DNA from: Brachionus rotundiformis
Lineage: Eukaryota > Rotifera > Eurotatoria > Ploima > Brachionidae
Length of the DNA: 64,000 nt
Direction of reading: 5' to 3'
Assembly: GCA_016802295.1 (NCBI GenBank)
Contig: JAESIW010000124.1
Location: forward strand, 62,001-126,000
Part shown: positions 43,476 through 54,002 of the stretch, in pieces
How the letters are laid out: the number at the start of each line of letters is the position of its first letter
Position numbering within the stretch: position 1 is the first letter of the stretch
Translations under genes and position numbers: made by a program
Notes under the pieces: generated by a model
Seen by the model: the letters and a program-made list of their open reading frames with translations, nothing else
The model's database searches: none
Told to the model about the DNA's origin: nothing

Positions 43476-43829
43476 ATTAAACTCATTTATTTCTTTAAGT
43501 TTTTTAAGTTTAAATAAAATATTTTTTTTATTTTTTTGCAACATTAAACACTTAATAAACAATGATATGAATTAATTAGAATTAACTAAGTTGCTGCAAC
43601 TTTACATTGTTTCATTAGGTCTAAAAGCCTCTTTTAATATTTCCTTCAGTGAGTGGGTTTAATGAATATCCACGTGGTAAAGCATGAAGTTTATATAATT
43701 TATTGGAATCGAAAGGGAAATTAAAAAATAAAAATGACGTGGGCTTATACTTCTATAGTTCTCATACTCGCTGCTGTCCTTTTGTGCAAAAATTAATCAC
43801 TTAATCCCTTGGCACTTGCTTCTATACCA

Positions 43830-44310
43830 TTTTGAAGACCTTATGCAACTCACCTACTAGTACGGGATATCCTGCCTTGACGAATCCTGGTGCTTTTAGT
43901 GTCTTCACAGCTCTGATAGCGGATTTGATTTCATACAGTTCCGTTCCATCTTTGCTTTATTTCCCTACGGTCTTTGGTAAATGATTCTTTCTCAACTGAC
44001 TAGTTTGCACTTGCTTAAAACCTTCTATCTGCTATCAGCCCTTGTGTTATTAGTTTTTAGCGGCATGTTACTCCAACTCATTGACCCTCTTTTGACAGTA
44101 CTCCTTCTTAGCTTTCGTGACCAGTCTCATGAAAAGCTTGTTCAGATGGCAGAACTGGTTTATAATAATTTCCCTCATACTTACCTAAAGATTTCAGCTT
44201 TTCCCATAATGCCATTCAGCGCTTCAGCGTTTATCCACTCATTGACTTTTTGAGTTAGCTCACTTACAGCCGTCCTGGTTTGAGCCCAGTTCCGCTCCAT
44301 GTCTTCACCT
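43830..44310 (-). pseudogene. LINE linker between endonuclease and RT, decayed
   Basis: The minus strand shows TRTAVSELTQKVNEWIN, then after several stops ELYEIKSAIRAVKTLKAPGF. The latter corresponds to the EI-x-AIR-x-LK-x-x-KAPG block that precedes the RT domain. The order and lack of RT downstream mark it as a fragment. Confidence 0.5.
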
Positions 44311-44854
44311 TTGTCGCCCTAAACACCAAATTTGTTTTTGAGCTATTTCTTAAACTCATCATTCTTATATATAATTTTAGAAACCTCTTGTCCATATTTG
44401 TCCAATTTTTATATATATTTTTAATGACGCTTTTTGCTTTATTAGAGACTTTTTTTATTGTTTTAGATTCATCAATAAAGCGACGCTGCTTTTAAGTATT
44501 GATTTTTTTAAATTATACTTAAAGGTGTATATTTTGACCAGCAACAAAATAAGTGTTAAGTAATTTATTTATTTTTATTTATTTAATTAAAGATTTAGAT
44601 CCATGGACAATTTGAAATAAAAATTTATAGAAAATTAAATATACATTTTACAATTAAGAAAAAAATTAAGTTTGTTATATACAAAGAAATGATTAAGATT
44701 ATTCAACATACAATATTCTATTAAATAAAAAAAGTATTTTATCGAGTCGGTTAGTCCATAGTTATTGCATTCAAGGCACCATTCAATCAAAATAACACTG
44801 AATGCTGAATCATATTCAGTGCAATTAATGAATCAGATCTTCTATTTTTAATAA

Positions 44855-45313
44855 TTATTTAATAAAAGAAGTATTCTCTCTATCAAATATCTTGTTATCT
44901 TTTCTTAAGAATTCAAATACGTTTTTACAAAATTGGTTATTGAAAATTTGTTTGACAAAGAATATCTTATGCTTATAATAAATTTGTCTAGTTGACTCCA
45001 ACTTTAATGCTTTGTTCAACGGTTTTGTTTTTATGAATTTACTGAGTACAATAAATCGTTTTATTAAAATATTTTGCCGTAAATCAAATTCCTTTGAACT
45101 CTTTTCATTAATAAAGATATTATCTAAATTATATCTAAAGATTGACTGAGAGAATTGCTTGTATAAGAAAGCTTTAGTTTCTGGCTTCATTAGCTTTGGT
45201 TTGCATCCAACACTATTTAGAGAGTAAAAACTATTTTCAACTTTTTTCATCTTATTTTCAACGGAATCATTTATTGAATTTTTATTTCCAATAGGTAGGC
45301 TTAGATAAATCAA
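44855..45313 (-). pseudogene. LINE RT C-terminal domain fragment
   Basis: A 152-codon open frame starts YLSLPIGNKNSINDSVENKM, the YLG-x-x-I block at the end of many LINE RTs. It continues with an ETKAFLYKQFSQSIFRYNLDNIF block and a basic tail (KSSKEFDLRQNILIKRFIVLSK). No catalytic residues are present. Upstream (45320-45500) only a possible Y-A-D-D echo on the other strand was seen. Confidence 0.6.
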
Positions 45314-45519
45314 ACTTTGTACTTATGGAATTGTAGAGCCGTTTAATTAAAAATCTGTTTTAAAACCTTTACTTTTTTTTTCGAATATTATAAATGCCGA
45401 TTTAGAGGCATTAAATTTAATTTTAATCCTTAAATAATAAAAAGGTGGCAAAACATCATCTCCCGTTTGTTAAATTTATTTCATATAAATATCTAGTCTA
45501 TGCAGATGACTGATGAAAT

Positions 45520-46020
45520 GTTTAAAGTAAGAAAGAAAGAAAACATGTCAGTTGGCAATTTCCACTCACCTTTTTAAGCAGAAAAAGGTTACAATTGCGC
45601 TCAAAGATTAAAATTCTTGAAGTTAACAACTGGAATATGCTGGGAAGAGATACAGTAGAATCTCAATCAAGCGAAGTTTTAAAGCAAAAATAGAAAAATA
45701 CTATTAAAATATTACTTTTTTGCACATAATCTGTTTTTTGATTTCACCCGTTTTTTTAAGCGTTGGAATAAACTACTATACTAAACTTACATAACGGATG
45801 TTCAAAAAAGGTTGGCGCGGATCTGGCGACTGGTTCATCCAAAGCTTTTAAAATTTAATACATATATACATTAGGCTTTCATGATTACAAACACTAAGTT
45901 TTTATTTATTTGCTTTTTCTGTAGCGGAAATAAACATCAAAAGCTTGACCCCACCTAAATAGTCTCAATGTCCTTCTGGTTATTGATATTTTTGATTATA
46001 TTAGTAGTCTACATTTGTTT
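45520..46020. other. AT-rich stretch, no clear gene
   Basis: No feature was supported apart from possible 5' remnants of the mariner-type relic that follows. Confidence 0.35.
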
Positions 46021-46026
46021 ATTTCG

Positions 46027-46182
46027 AAAGAAATTTGGCCGCCCAATTCACCAGACTTGAACTCATGTGATTTTTTTCTTTGGAATACAATTGTTACGCC
46101 AATGAGGATAAATAAATTCGCAATTAGAGTTGAATTTATTGAAGAGATAAAAAGAGCAATTAAAAGAGTACCAACAGACTAG
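46027..46182 (+). pseudogene. Mariner/Tc1-type DDE C-terminal relic
   Basis: The frame reads WPPNSPDLNSCDFFLWNTIV, the block containing the third catalytic D in mariner-type transposases. An IEEIKRAIKRVPTD helix and a stop at 46180 follow. The rest of the transposase is not recognisable. No inverted termini were found. Confidence 0.75.
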
Positions 46183-46189
46183 GTAAAAA

Positions 46190-47405
46190 ATGAGTCCGTT
46201 CTTTTACTAAAAGAGTTCGTAATGTTGAAAATTCTAAAAGAAACTATTCATATAATTAAAAATTTTTTAAAAAAGTATTGTACTATATTTTTTTTAAACG
46301 CAAAGGACCAGTGATAAATATTGTTTACTAAATTAAAGCTCAGCTCTTTAGCTTTAATTTAAGCACTTAAACTTTTACTTTGAGTATAGTAATTTTCAAA
46401 AAAATTTGACCTATAGAGTACCACATATTTTTTATTAAATAGTATAAATAAAATATTAAAGAAGATAATAAATTAAAGATTTTTTATTTTTCATAAATTT
46501 GAATCCAATTTATAAATGTGTCTAAAAATTGGTATAAATATCTTGTTCGGTTCAAAAGTTATTCACCAAAAATATTTTTGTTTTTAGAATATGTATTTTC
46601 TTAATATTAATTATGAGATTATTACTAACAAATTTAAAGAAACATTTTTTTAACCTCTTTAGCAATAGACCCAAACGATTTTTCGAATTTGTTTTGGCAA
46701 AAAGATTACTACCTGAGAAATTTGAAAATTAGGTTATATGTATCATATTTAAGATAAATATTTTTAAATTTAAATACACATTTTAGGTAATATAAATCAA
46801 AATAATAATGAATGTTTTTATATTCTTAAAAACTTGAATATTTTTCGATCACAATTTTATTTTACAATTCCAATTGAACAAAATTCAATTTATTAATTAA
46901 TCATAACATTGCCAGAATTAATTGATATCTAAAAAATTTAAAACCTCAAATGGCAACTTGTGAATATTTGGCGCAATTTAAAACTACAAAATATTACCAA
47001 AGTTCTGGGTCTAATTGCTGACAATTTTCTTGCCAAAAAATTCACTACCAAGAACAAAAAAATCATTTAAAAGCTTGATAACATAATATAAAATAGTCTC
47101 TAGTAATTTGATAATAAATAATTTTATTTTTTTTTCTTGATTATTACTTTAAATTGATCGACCAAATTTAAAAATTAAAATTCATAGCTTTAATTGACAA
47201 GGTTGAAGAGACAAACGTATATTAAGAAATCAATCTAGTTAAAAAGGCAATAATTACTTTAATATTGTAATATTAATTTATTTTCTAAACTAAATGATGA
47301 AATAAAAATTATATATCAAACTTTATTAAAAATTAAAATTAAAAATAATAATCTATTTGAAAATTTATTAAATTTACATAAATTCTCTATTTAATTGATA
47401 TAATT
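46190..47405. other. AT-rich stretch, no gene seen
   Basis: No coding or repeat signal was recognised downstream of NUP35. Confidence 0.45.
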
Positions 47406-47411
47406 GACTAA

Positions 47412-48539
47412 TTACCAACCGAACATGTACTCCATAGCTTTGGATAAAACATTGGTATTTTTTTTTGGCAGTTTCGAACCATGCATTTTGTCATGATTCT
47501 CTTGGTTTCTGTTAAACTGACCGAGAGGTCTGATACCAGTTCGCAGCGACTGCGACCTGTCTAGCTTGACTCCTGATGACAGACCTCGCAACTTTGGCAA
47601 AGTATCATTCGCCTCTTCTTTATGTTCGAACGTATCGGACGCTGTTTGTCCACTCATTACACTCTTATCAATGCATTTCATCACTCCAACCATAATGTTG
47701 TTTGCCAAGACTTTTCCATTTTTGCTCAAAGCCTTCTGAGCCTGCAATTTAGTCTGGTACTGAATGTGCAACCAGTTTCCTTGGGTGGACGCATGACGCA
47801 CTATTTGGCCATAAATTGAAAACTCTTGTAGCACATAGCTGGTGGCCGATTGAGGAAAACCGAACACTGTAATCCAAGTATCGTCAAGTTTATCGTCGAC
47901 TTTGATCTGCTCTCCGTAATTGTAGAACGGATCGATCTGGGTCGGTGATGGTGGTGATAGTTTTTTCTGGGAATTTGGTGTAAATGGAAGGTCAGGCTTG
48001 GTCTCTTGGAAAAAAGAAGCGCTACGAGAATCATTAGGAGTGTTGTAGAGATTTGGGTTGGTAATTGCCGACTTGGACATCATGTCAGCCAAGCGGTTGA
48101 TCGGCGGACCGCCCGGAATGCTGGGCATGTTTTGAGTTTGGTTCAAATTAGAGCCAAGAATGGAAGTTGAGCCAAGTGTGCGCTCATTAATGGGGGTAAT
48201 GGGATTGTAGTTTGAACCATAGGTTGATTCGGGTCTGTCATGATGGGACTTGGCATCATAGGCGCTCAGCGAGTAGCTTCGGCTTAAACTGGACTGACTC
48301 TGGAAGAGATGGGAGCCGAATTGAGATCGTGGTGGAGAGTTAGTGGGATTGTTTGCCTGCCAAAATTTCGACTGGTTCATGGACTGGTTGGAGCGGGCTG
48401 GCTGATCTCCCATAAGGAATTGAGGCAGAAATTGGTTCACGTTGCTATTCTGACCAGGTGACTGGGTCGGAGAACCCAGGGTCATCGGCTCAGGTGATGA
48501 CATCATCATTTTCAACAAAATTAAGTGAAAAGATACCAA
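47412..48539 (-). CDS. NUP35: Nucleoporin NUP35 (Nup53 family)
   Basis: This is an intact frame of 375 residues (human NUP35 is 326). The N-terminus has the family block EPMTLGSP followed by a QFLPQFLMGD block. The middle is low-complexity. Residues 219-291 form the NUP35-type RRM (DDTWITVFGFP, GNWLHIQYQTKLQAQKAL, IMVGVMKCID). The protein ends with the amphipathic helix VLSKAMEYMFGW, which in this family binds the nuclear membrane. The family links NUP93/NUP155 in the inner ring of the nuclear pore and helps pore assembly. ATGs at residues 1 and 11-13 are all possible; the later ones fit the family start better. It is a single exon with no lesion. Confidence 0.95.
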   Translation of the reverse strand: MVSFHLILLKMMMSSPEPMTLGSPTQSPGQNSNVNQFLPQFLMGDQPARSNQSMNQSKFWQANNPTNSPPRSQFGSHLFQSQSSLSRSYSLSAYDAKSHHDRPESTYGSNYNPITPINERTLGSTSILGSNLNQTQNMPSIPGGPPINRLADMMSKSAITNPNLYNTPNDSRSASFFQETKPDLPFTPNSQKKLSPPSPTQIDPFYNYGEQIKVDDKLDDTWITVFGFPQSATSYVLQEFSIYGQIVRHASTQGNWLHIQYQTKLQAQKALSKNGKVLANNIMVGVMKCIDKSVMSGQTASDTFEHKEEANDTLPKLRGLSSGVKLDRSQSLRTGIRPLGQFNRNQENHDKMHGSKLPKKNTNVLSKAMEYMFGW

Positions 48540-48544
48540 ATAAA

Positions 48545-49980
48545 ATAATAAAGTATTAAAAAATAGTCTTTTATTTATATTGGCTTAAATAAAATAAAAT
48601 TCAAATTTAATTTTATAATGAAATATTAAGTGCAAAACTAAATGAAGATTTAGTTTTTAAATTTTAATTTATTTATTTTTGATTATTTTGTTTTTATGGT
48701 TTAAATGTTTAATATTTTACTCAGGACCTGATTATATTTTTTGTAGTACCAAATAAAACTTAATTCAAAACCAAAAAAATTACTAGTTTTTTTAATTATT
48801 AGTACCAAAAATGATTTAATAATACCCAACCCATGAAAAAATGTGTTCAGGATTCTTATAAATTTCCATTTTTCTTCAGAATGTTCAAGATATTTGAGCT
48901 CATTGAAGTTTATGATCAAAATTTAATGATCATGCTCAAAAATTATCTTTGTTAAATTTTTTTAGAATTTTTTAATTGGAAAATTCAATGCAGAGATAGA
49001 TTTTTATGTGTAACAAGAAATGTTTTACCATAGCAAGGTATTGTGCAAAATTCTGCATGCATGAAATTTTTGCATAATCACAGTACTGGGTTAAATAAAA
49101 GCCATTTTTGATAAATTGACTTGTTGCCAAAATTCATATTTTTCCCAAGCATATTTATTAGTCTATTTAATTTGAAAAATAAAATTCCCATGAAAACCAA
49201 GTGTGACAAATGTGCAGCTTTTTTGCCGAACTAAGACCCTTTTCTTTGGTACCCAGTAAATTGCTAAATTTGGCTACATTTTGATTGTTCTGGTTTAAGT
49301 AGAAAATGGATGTACAGGAGACAAAGTTTTATTTTAGATTGGAAAAGTTCTAACATTTACCAGTAATTTACCTTTTGTCCAATTATTTGTCCAACCAAGT
49401 TACAAGATTAGAAAAGCTAATTTTGAGCTTGTCCAAATTCCGAATGCTATCGTATTGCATGTTTCAGAGATAACATGGCTTTTTGAGCCGCATAATGGTA
49501 TTGGTAAATGGATTTTTCAAAATAAAATATAAGAAAGATTATTTTGTTTCTATTATTGATTAATTTTTTATATTATTTTATTAGCTTAAACTCTGAATGA
49601 GCTAAAAAAATGATTAATAATAATAAATAAATAACAGAATTATTAAATACACTTATATTCTTAGTGTTTTTTTAAAGTTTTTACCAATACCAACTTTAAT
49701 TTTTATCTTTGACTTCAAATTCACAGTTATCCTTAATATATCATGGTTCAAATAATTAAAAGTGTAAACAACGATAAAAAATGATATTAGTAAAAAGATA
49801 AGATAATAATTAAAATAAAATAAAAAAGTTATTCTCTTACAAAAAAACTAATTTTAATATCCTAGTAATATACCTAGATATTATTAAAAACTGTTTAAAA
49901 CTAGCTTTTTTTTGTTTCCATTTATTTTCCTTATTTTTAAAAACTTTTTGATAAAAGAAATAATTAATATCGAATCCGTT
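48545..49980. other. Spacer, no gene seen
   Basis: AT-rich DNA between NUP35 and WD40 copy 6, transcribed away from each other. No coding was recognised. Confidence 0.4.
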
Positions 49981-49983
49981 TCT

Positions 49984-50020
49984 CTTTTCTGGTTTCCTTT
50001 AAAATTCCTATAAAACAAAG
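49984..50020 (+). promoter_or_regulatory. Promoter-like block upstream of copy 6
   Basis: CTTTTCTGGTTTCCTTTAAA is followed by CCTATAAAAC (TATA-like, 50007-50016). A similar block occurs at 63960-63995 at the window end. Confidence 0.4.
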
Positions 50021-50175
50021 TAACTTTTCTATATTAGTATTTATATTGATTATTTTTTGTTATAAAAATTTCAATTTCTTTCAAGAAAAATAAATTTTAA
50101 AATTTAATAATTATTTATACTTTTTTCAAAGATTTTTTTTATTTCATCATTAAAAGTTTTTAATTTTTATATATA

Positions 50176-51399
50176 ATGATAGATAAGCAAATAATGGTCA
50201 AAATATTTATTTATTTTTGCTTTATTTTAGCAAAAATTATACAGAATTATCATGGTGAACAGCTCGAAGGGCATTTTAATATATACAATTTAAAAAATGA
50301 CTCTAGAAGTGGTAGGGACAAAATGATCGAATGTGGAATAGAAGTATTGAGAAATGAAAGTTTGAAGATAGTTGTGGTAAAAGATAATAATTGCCAAATA
50401 ATTACAGAATGTGATCAAATTAAAGAAAAAAATGATATAAATTATATTCTATTTAAAAAAGAGAAACAAATTTTAAAAACCAATTCAGATTTTACAGGTA
50501 AGAGAAATTTTTGCCAAAATTTTTATTTGAAATACATTTACTTTTAACAAAAAGAAACAAAGACACTAGGGTACAATTTGAGAGAAATTTGGTCTTTAGC
50601 AGTGCTCAAAAATGGCGATTTAGCTAGCGGATCTAGCGATAGTACAATTAAAATCTGGAATATTGATACAGGTTGTGAAGTAATGACACTTACTGGTCAT
50701 TCAGATACAATTTGGTCCTTTGTAGTACTTCAGAATGGCGATTTAGCTAGTGGATCCGAAGATTATAGAATAAAAATATGGAATATTAGTAGTGGAACTG
50801 TCAAATTGACAATTATAACAGACTCAAAAATAGTTTGGTCTTTAGTAGTGCTCAAAAATGGCTATTTAGCAAGTGGATCTAATGATAACACAATTAAAAT
50901 TTGGAATATTGATACAGGTTGTAAAATAATGGAATTGTCTGGTCATTCTTCTGCAGTTAGATCATTAGCTCTGCTTCCAGATGGCAATCTAGCAAGTGGA
51001 TCTAAAAATAGCACAGTTAAAGTTTGGAATACTATGAATGGTAGCCTTATAATGACACTAACTGGTCATTCAGATACAATTTGGTCCTTGGTAGTACTTC
51101 AGAATGGCGATTTAGCTAGTGGATCCGAAGATAAAACAATTAGAATTTGGAACATTAATAATGCAAATGAAATAATGAGACTTGATTCTAAATCAGGGAG
51201 AATCTATTCCTTATCAATTCTAAAAAATGGCGATTTAGCAAGTGGATCTAATGATAACACAATTAAAATTTGGAAGATTAAGAATGGATCTGAAATAAAG
51301 ACACTTAATGTTAATTCTGGTATAGTTAGATCATTAGCAGTACTACCAAACGGCGGTTTAGTCAGTGGCTCTGATAATGAAATTAAAATTTGGAATTAA
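50176..51399 (+). CDS. Secreted PAN-like/WD40 protein, copy 6
   Basis: Exon 1 (50176-50497) encodes a signal peptide (VKIFIYFCFILAKII; start M1 or M7), then LEGHFNIYNL through CQIITECDQIKEKND. The intron is 50498-50554 (57 nt, phase 1). Exon 2 (50555-51399) continues in frame (ETKTLGYNLREIWSL) into seven blades and ends W-N-stop. The spliced protein is about 388 residues. Several blades have lost the GH turn (TIITDSKIVWS, RLDSKSGRIYS), so the propeller is less regular than in copies 1 and 5. Blades 2 and 5 differ at only 2 of 78 bp. No lesion was seen. Confidence 0.85.
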
Positions 51400-51404
51400 T
51401 TTCT

Positions 51405-52385
51405 TGTGATAAAACTTAATTAAATTAATTTATTAATAATTAAAAAAAAAACAAAAATATTTATATTTCTATCTATTGTTCTTAATTCTTATAGAAGATA
51501 TATCTAAATTATAAAAAATTAAAATTAATTTTATTACTTTCTTAAACATTAATTTATATTTAAATTTTTATATTTATAATCAAGTCATTATTATCTAGAT
51601 TAGCTTTTTTCGGGCTAACAGTAAGAAAAATTTTCTTGCTAAAAAATGTAAGTATTAATATACCTTGGAATTTTAGAACAGAAGGCTCAAGTTAATTGAC
51701 TCTGGTTTGCGCTCTTAGAACACATCCATTATGACATACTCTCATGTTTAAATAATTTTCCATTCATTACAGAAAATTTTAATTAAAAATAAATTAATTT
51801 CTTTTTTATGAAATGGAAGATTTTACTTTAAGGTACTTTAACCATTGATATTTAATTTTTAAATTTAATTTTGAATATTAGTTTTCAAATTGAACTAAAA
51901 TGTCTTTTTTAAAAAGTATTTTCAATTATTCAGTCTAAATTAATGTCTAAATTAATTTTTTAATTAAAAATAAGGTTCCACAAATCATAAACCGTAGTTA
52001 AAATTTGGCTGTTTTTGAGCTCTTATAAGTCAAGTCCGTTACGGAAATATTATTCCAAAAATGTTTTATTTTGTAGAATAAACTCTACTCTACAAAAGTT
52101 AGCTTTTATTTTAGAAAGTTTAAAAAATATTTATGAAGAGTCTTAATATTTGTGCACAATATTTTTAGTAAAAATTCCACAGAATTAATAAAAGGGTATA
52201 TTTTTTGTCAGTAGATAATTAATTTTTTTAGTAGATATTTTTTTTAATAAAAATTAGATAAAATCAATAAGAAGTAGATAATAGTTTTTAATAGTAGATA
52301 TTTATTTTTTCAAACATAGATAATTAAAAAAAACATAAGAAAAACAAAAAAAAAATTACCTTGTATAATACAAACAAAGTAATTA
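51405..52385. other. AT-rich stretch, no gene seen
   Basis: No supported feature. Confidence 0.45.
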
Positions 52386-52389
52386 ACAC

Positions 52390-54002
52390 TTAGTTTCTTA
52401 ACCTTTTTGACGGCTGCTCACTTTCATTATTAGATTTTTTTGGTCTTCCACGTTTACGTTTCTCAGAAATTTGAATATTGTATTCGACTTGATCTTGGAC
52501 TGCTGAATTTGAAGCCAAAACAAGTTGATTTTGATGAGAGACATTTTTAGATTTTTTTGGTCTTCCACGTTTACGTTTCTCAGAAATTTGAATATTGTAT
52601 TCGACTTGATCTTGGACTGCTGAATTTGAAGCCAAAACAAGTTGATTTTGATGAGAGACATTTTTAGATTTTTTTGGTCTTCCACGTTTACGTTTCTCAG
52701 AAATTTGAATATTGTTTTCGACTTGATCTTGGACTGCTGAATTTGAAGCCAAAACAAGTTGATTTTGATGATAGACATAAAAGATTGAATAGTTTACATT
52801 TAGAACCGTACTTGAAACCTCTTGTTGGACTTCGTGTTGATTTAGATTGTCTAACTGCCTGTTAATTGGAGCAATCGAATTTCTTTCCAAAGCTGATCTG
52901 GCTTTTTTTTTCGACCTCGTTTTGCATTGCCTTCGATCGCTAAGTCCAAACCCGGGAATTTGTTTAAATTCAAAAAGTGCGAAATTCCGATTGTGTGCTT
53001 GCATTTGAAGTTTTTTTGCCAATAATGACATGAACAAATACTCGATTCCCAATTTTCCGAATAGATTTTAACAGCAATAAATTTCATACTCCATTCCAAC
53101 AACTCATCAAAATCATGCCAACCATCTTCTTTTATCCAAAACTCTTTGCACTGTGCCTTTGTAATATCGGACGTCGATTCAGAACTTGTACACATGTAGA
53201 ACTGAGTGCCTTCGTGCAAATATTTGACTATTCGTTTTCTCAATTTTACCCAATTGTAACCGAATGTCCATTCTCTAGTTGAAATGATCGGCTTTGACTC
53301 AAATTTTTTTGTCGTCGTAAACTCGGCGTCTCGGTCAAGAGACCATTTCTGCAACATGTCTTTCATAACTTTCATAAAATCGTTAAGACTCAACATGTCT
53401 CGATCAGTACCCTCGTCTTTGATCACGTTGTTTGTAGACTCTAACCCATTATTGGTACTCGGACAACCTTGCGCGTAAGTCTCATACCAGCAAAAAGTGT
53501 TCTCGCTCATCCATTGTGCCTTGAAGTAGTCAAAAACTTAGTAATGTTTTCATCGTTCCTTCTGGACCATTTTTGCTCTAAAAGATCGAACACAGTGTTG
53601 AAAAGCCTATGTTGAACACCGCCTTGTATGGACTTAAAATCGGCCTTTATTCTAACCTTAGTATCTCTGTCGACCCCTTTGAGATTTTCGTCGATTTTCC
53701 TTTCAACATGAACCCAGCATACAATCCGTTTTTCTAGACGAAAGACCGATTTAAATCCGTTCGTTATTGCGCCTGCTGCATCCGCTAATAAAATACATAG
53801 ATCGAATTCATGACCATAGAGTTCGAACGATAAATGCTTGCACGTTTTGAACATATACGCGAATTCCGATTCTGTTTCGAATGTCACTGTCATTTGTACC
53901 ACACAATAATACTGGAAAATTTAACCAGAGTAGTTTGTAAGTAGCGTCTGTTGCGATATGCTTGTACTTTGTCGTACCGTATTTCCTCGCGCAATATCCC
54001 AT
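52390..54002 (-). pseudogene. MULE transposase with SWIM finger and AT-hook array
   Basis: Minus-strand blocks in order are: first catalytic D in ATDATYKLLWLNFPVLLCG (about 53950-53890), second D in LADAAGAITNGFKSVF (about 53790-53745), third E in CPSTNNGLESTNNVIKD (about 53465-53415), the SWIM finger CSCHYWQKNFKCKHTIGIS (about 53030-52975), an RGRKKK hook, and three tandem 39-residue units each with KRGRPKK. Lesions are a deletion plus frameshift after GTND near 53895, a 1-nt loss near 53545, and an A-run slip at 52905-52915. The 5' part was cut off by a pogo insertion at 53976; its frame continues beyond that element at 55811. All three catalytic residues are present, so it is a recently dead copy. 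A function in transposition is established for the family. Confidence 0.82.
52415..52780 (-). repeat. 117-bp tandem repeat, three copies, AT hooks
   Basis: Three nearly identical units of 39 codons read SHQNQLVLASNSAVQDQV, then a QISEKRKRGRPKKS block. Copies start near 52776, 52659 and 52542. They differ by single bases (N/Y after VE). The units add AT-hook DNA-binding motifs to the MULE tail. Confidence 0.9.

Noticed and set aside
45470..45515. Plus-strand YLVYADD-like reading followed by a stop
   Set aside because: It resembles the RT catalytic motif, but no other RT block surrounds it. Too short to call.
47801..48034. 77-codon minus frame inside NUP35
   Set aside because: Alternative frame of the NUP35 coding region.
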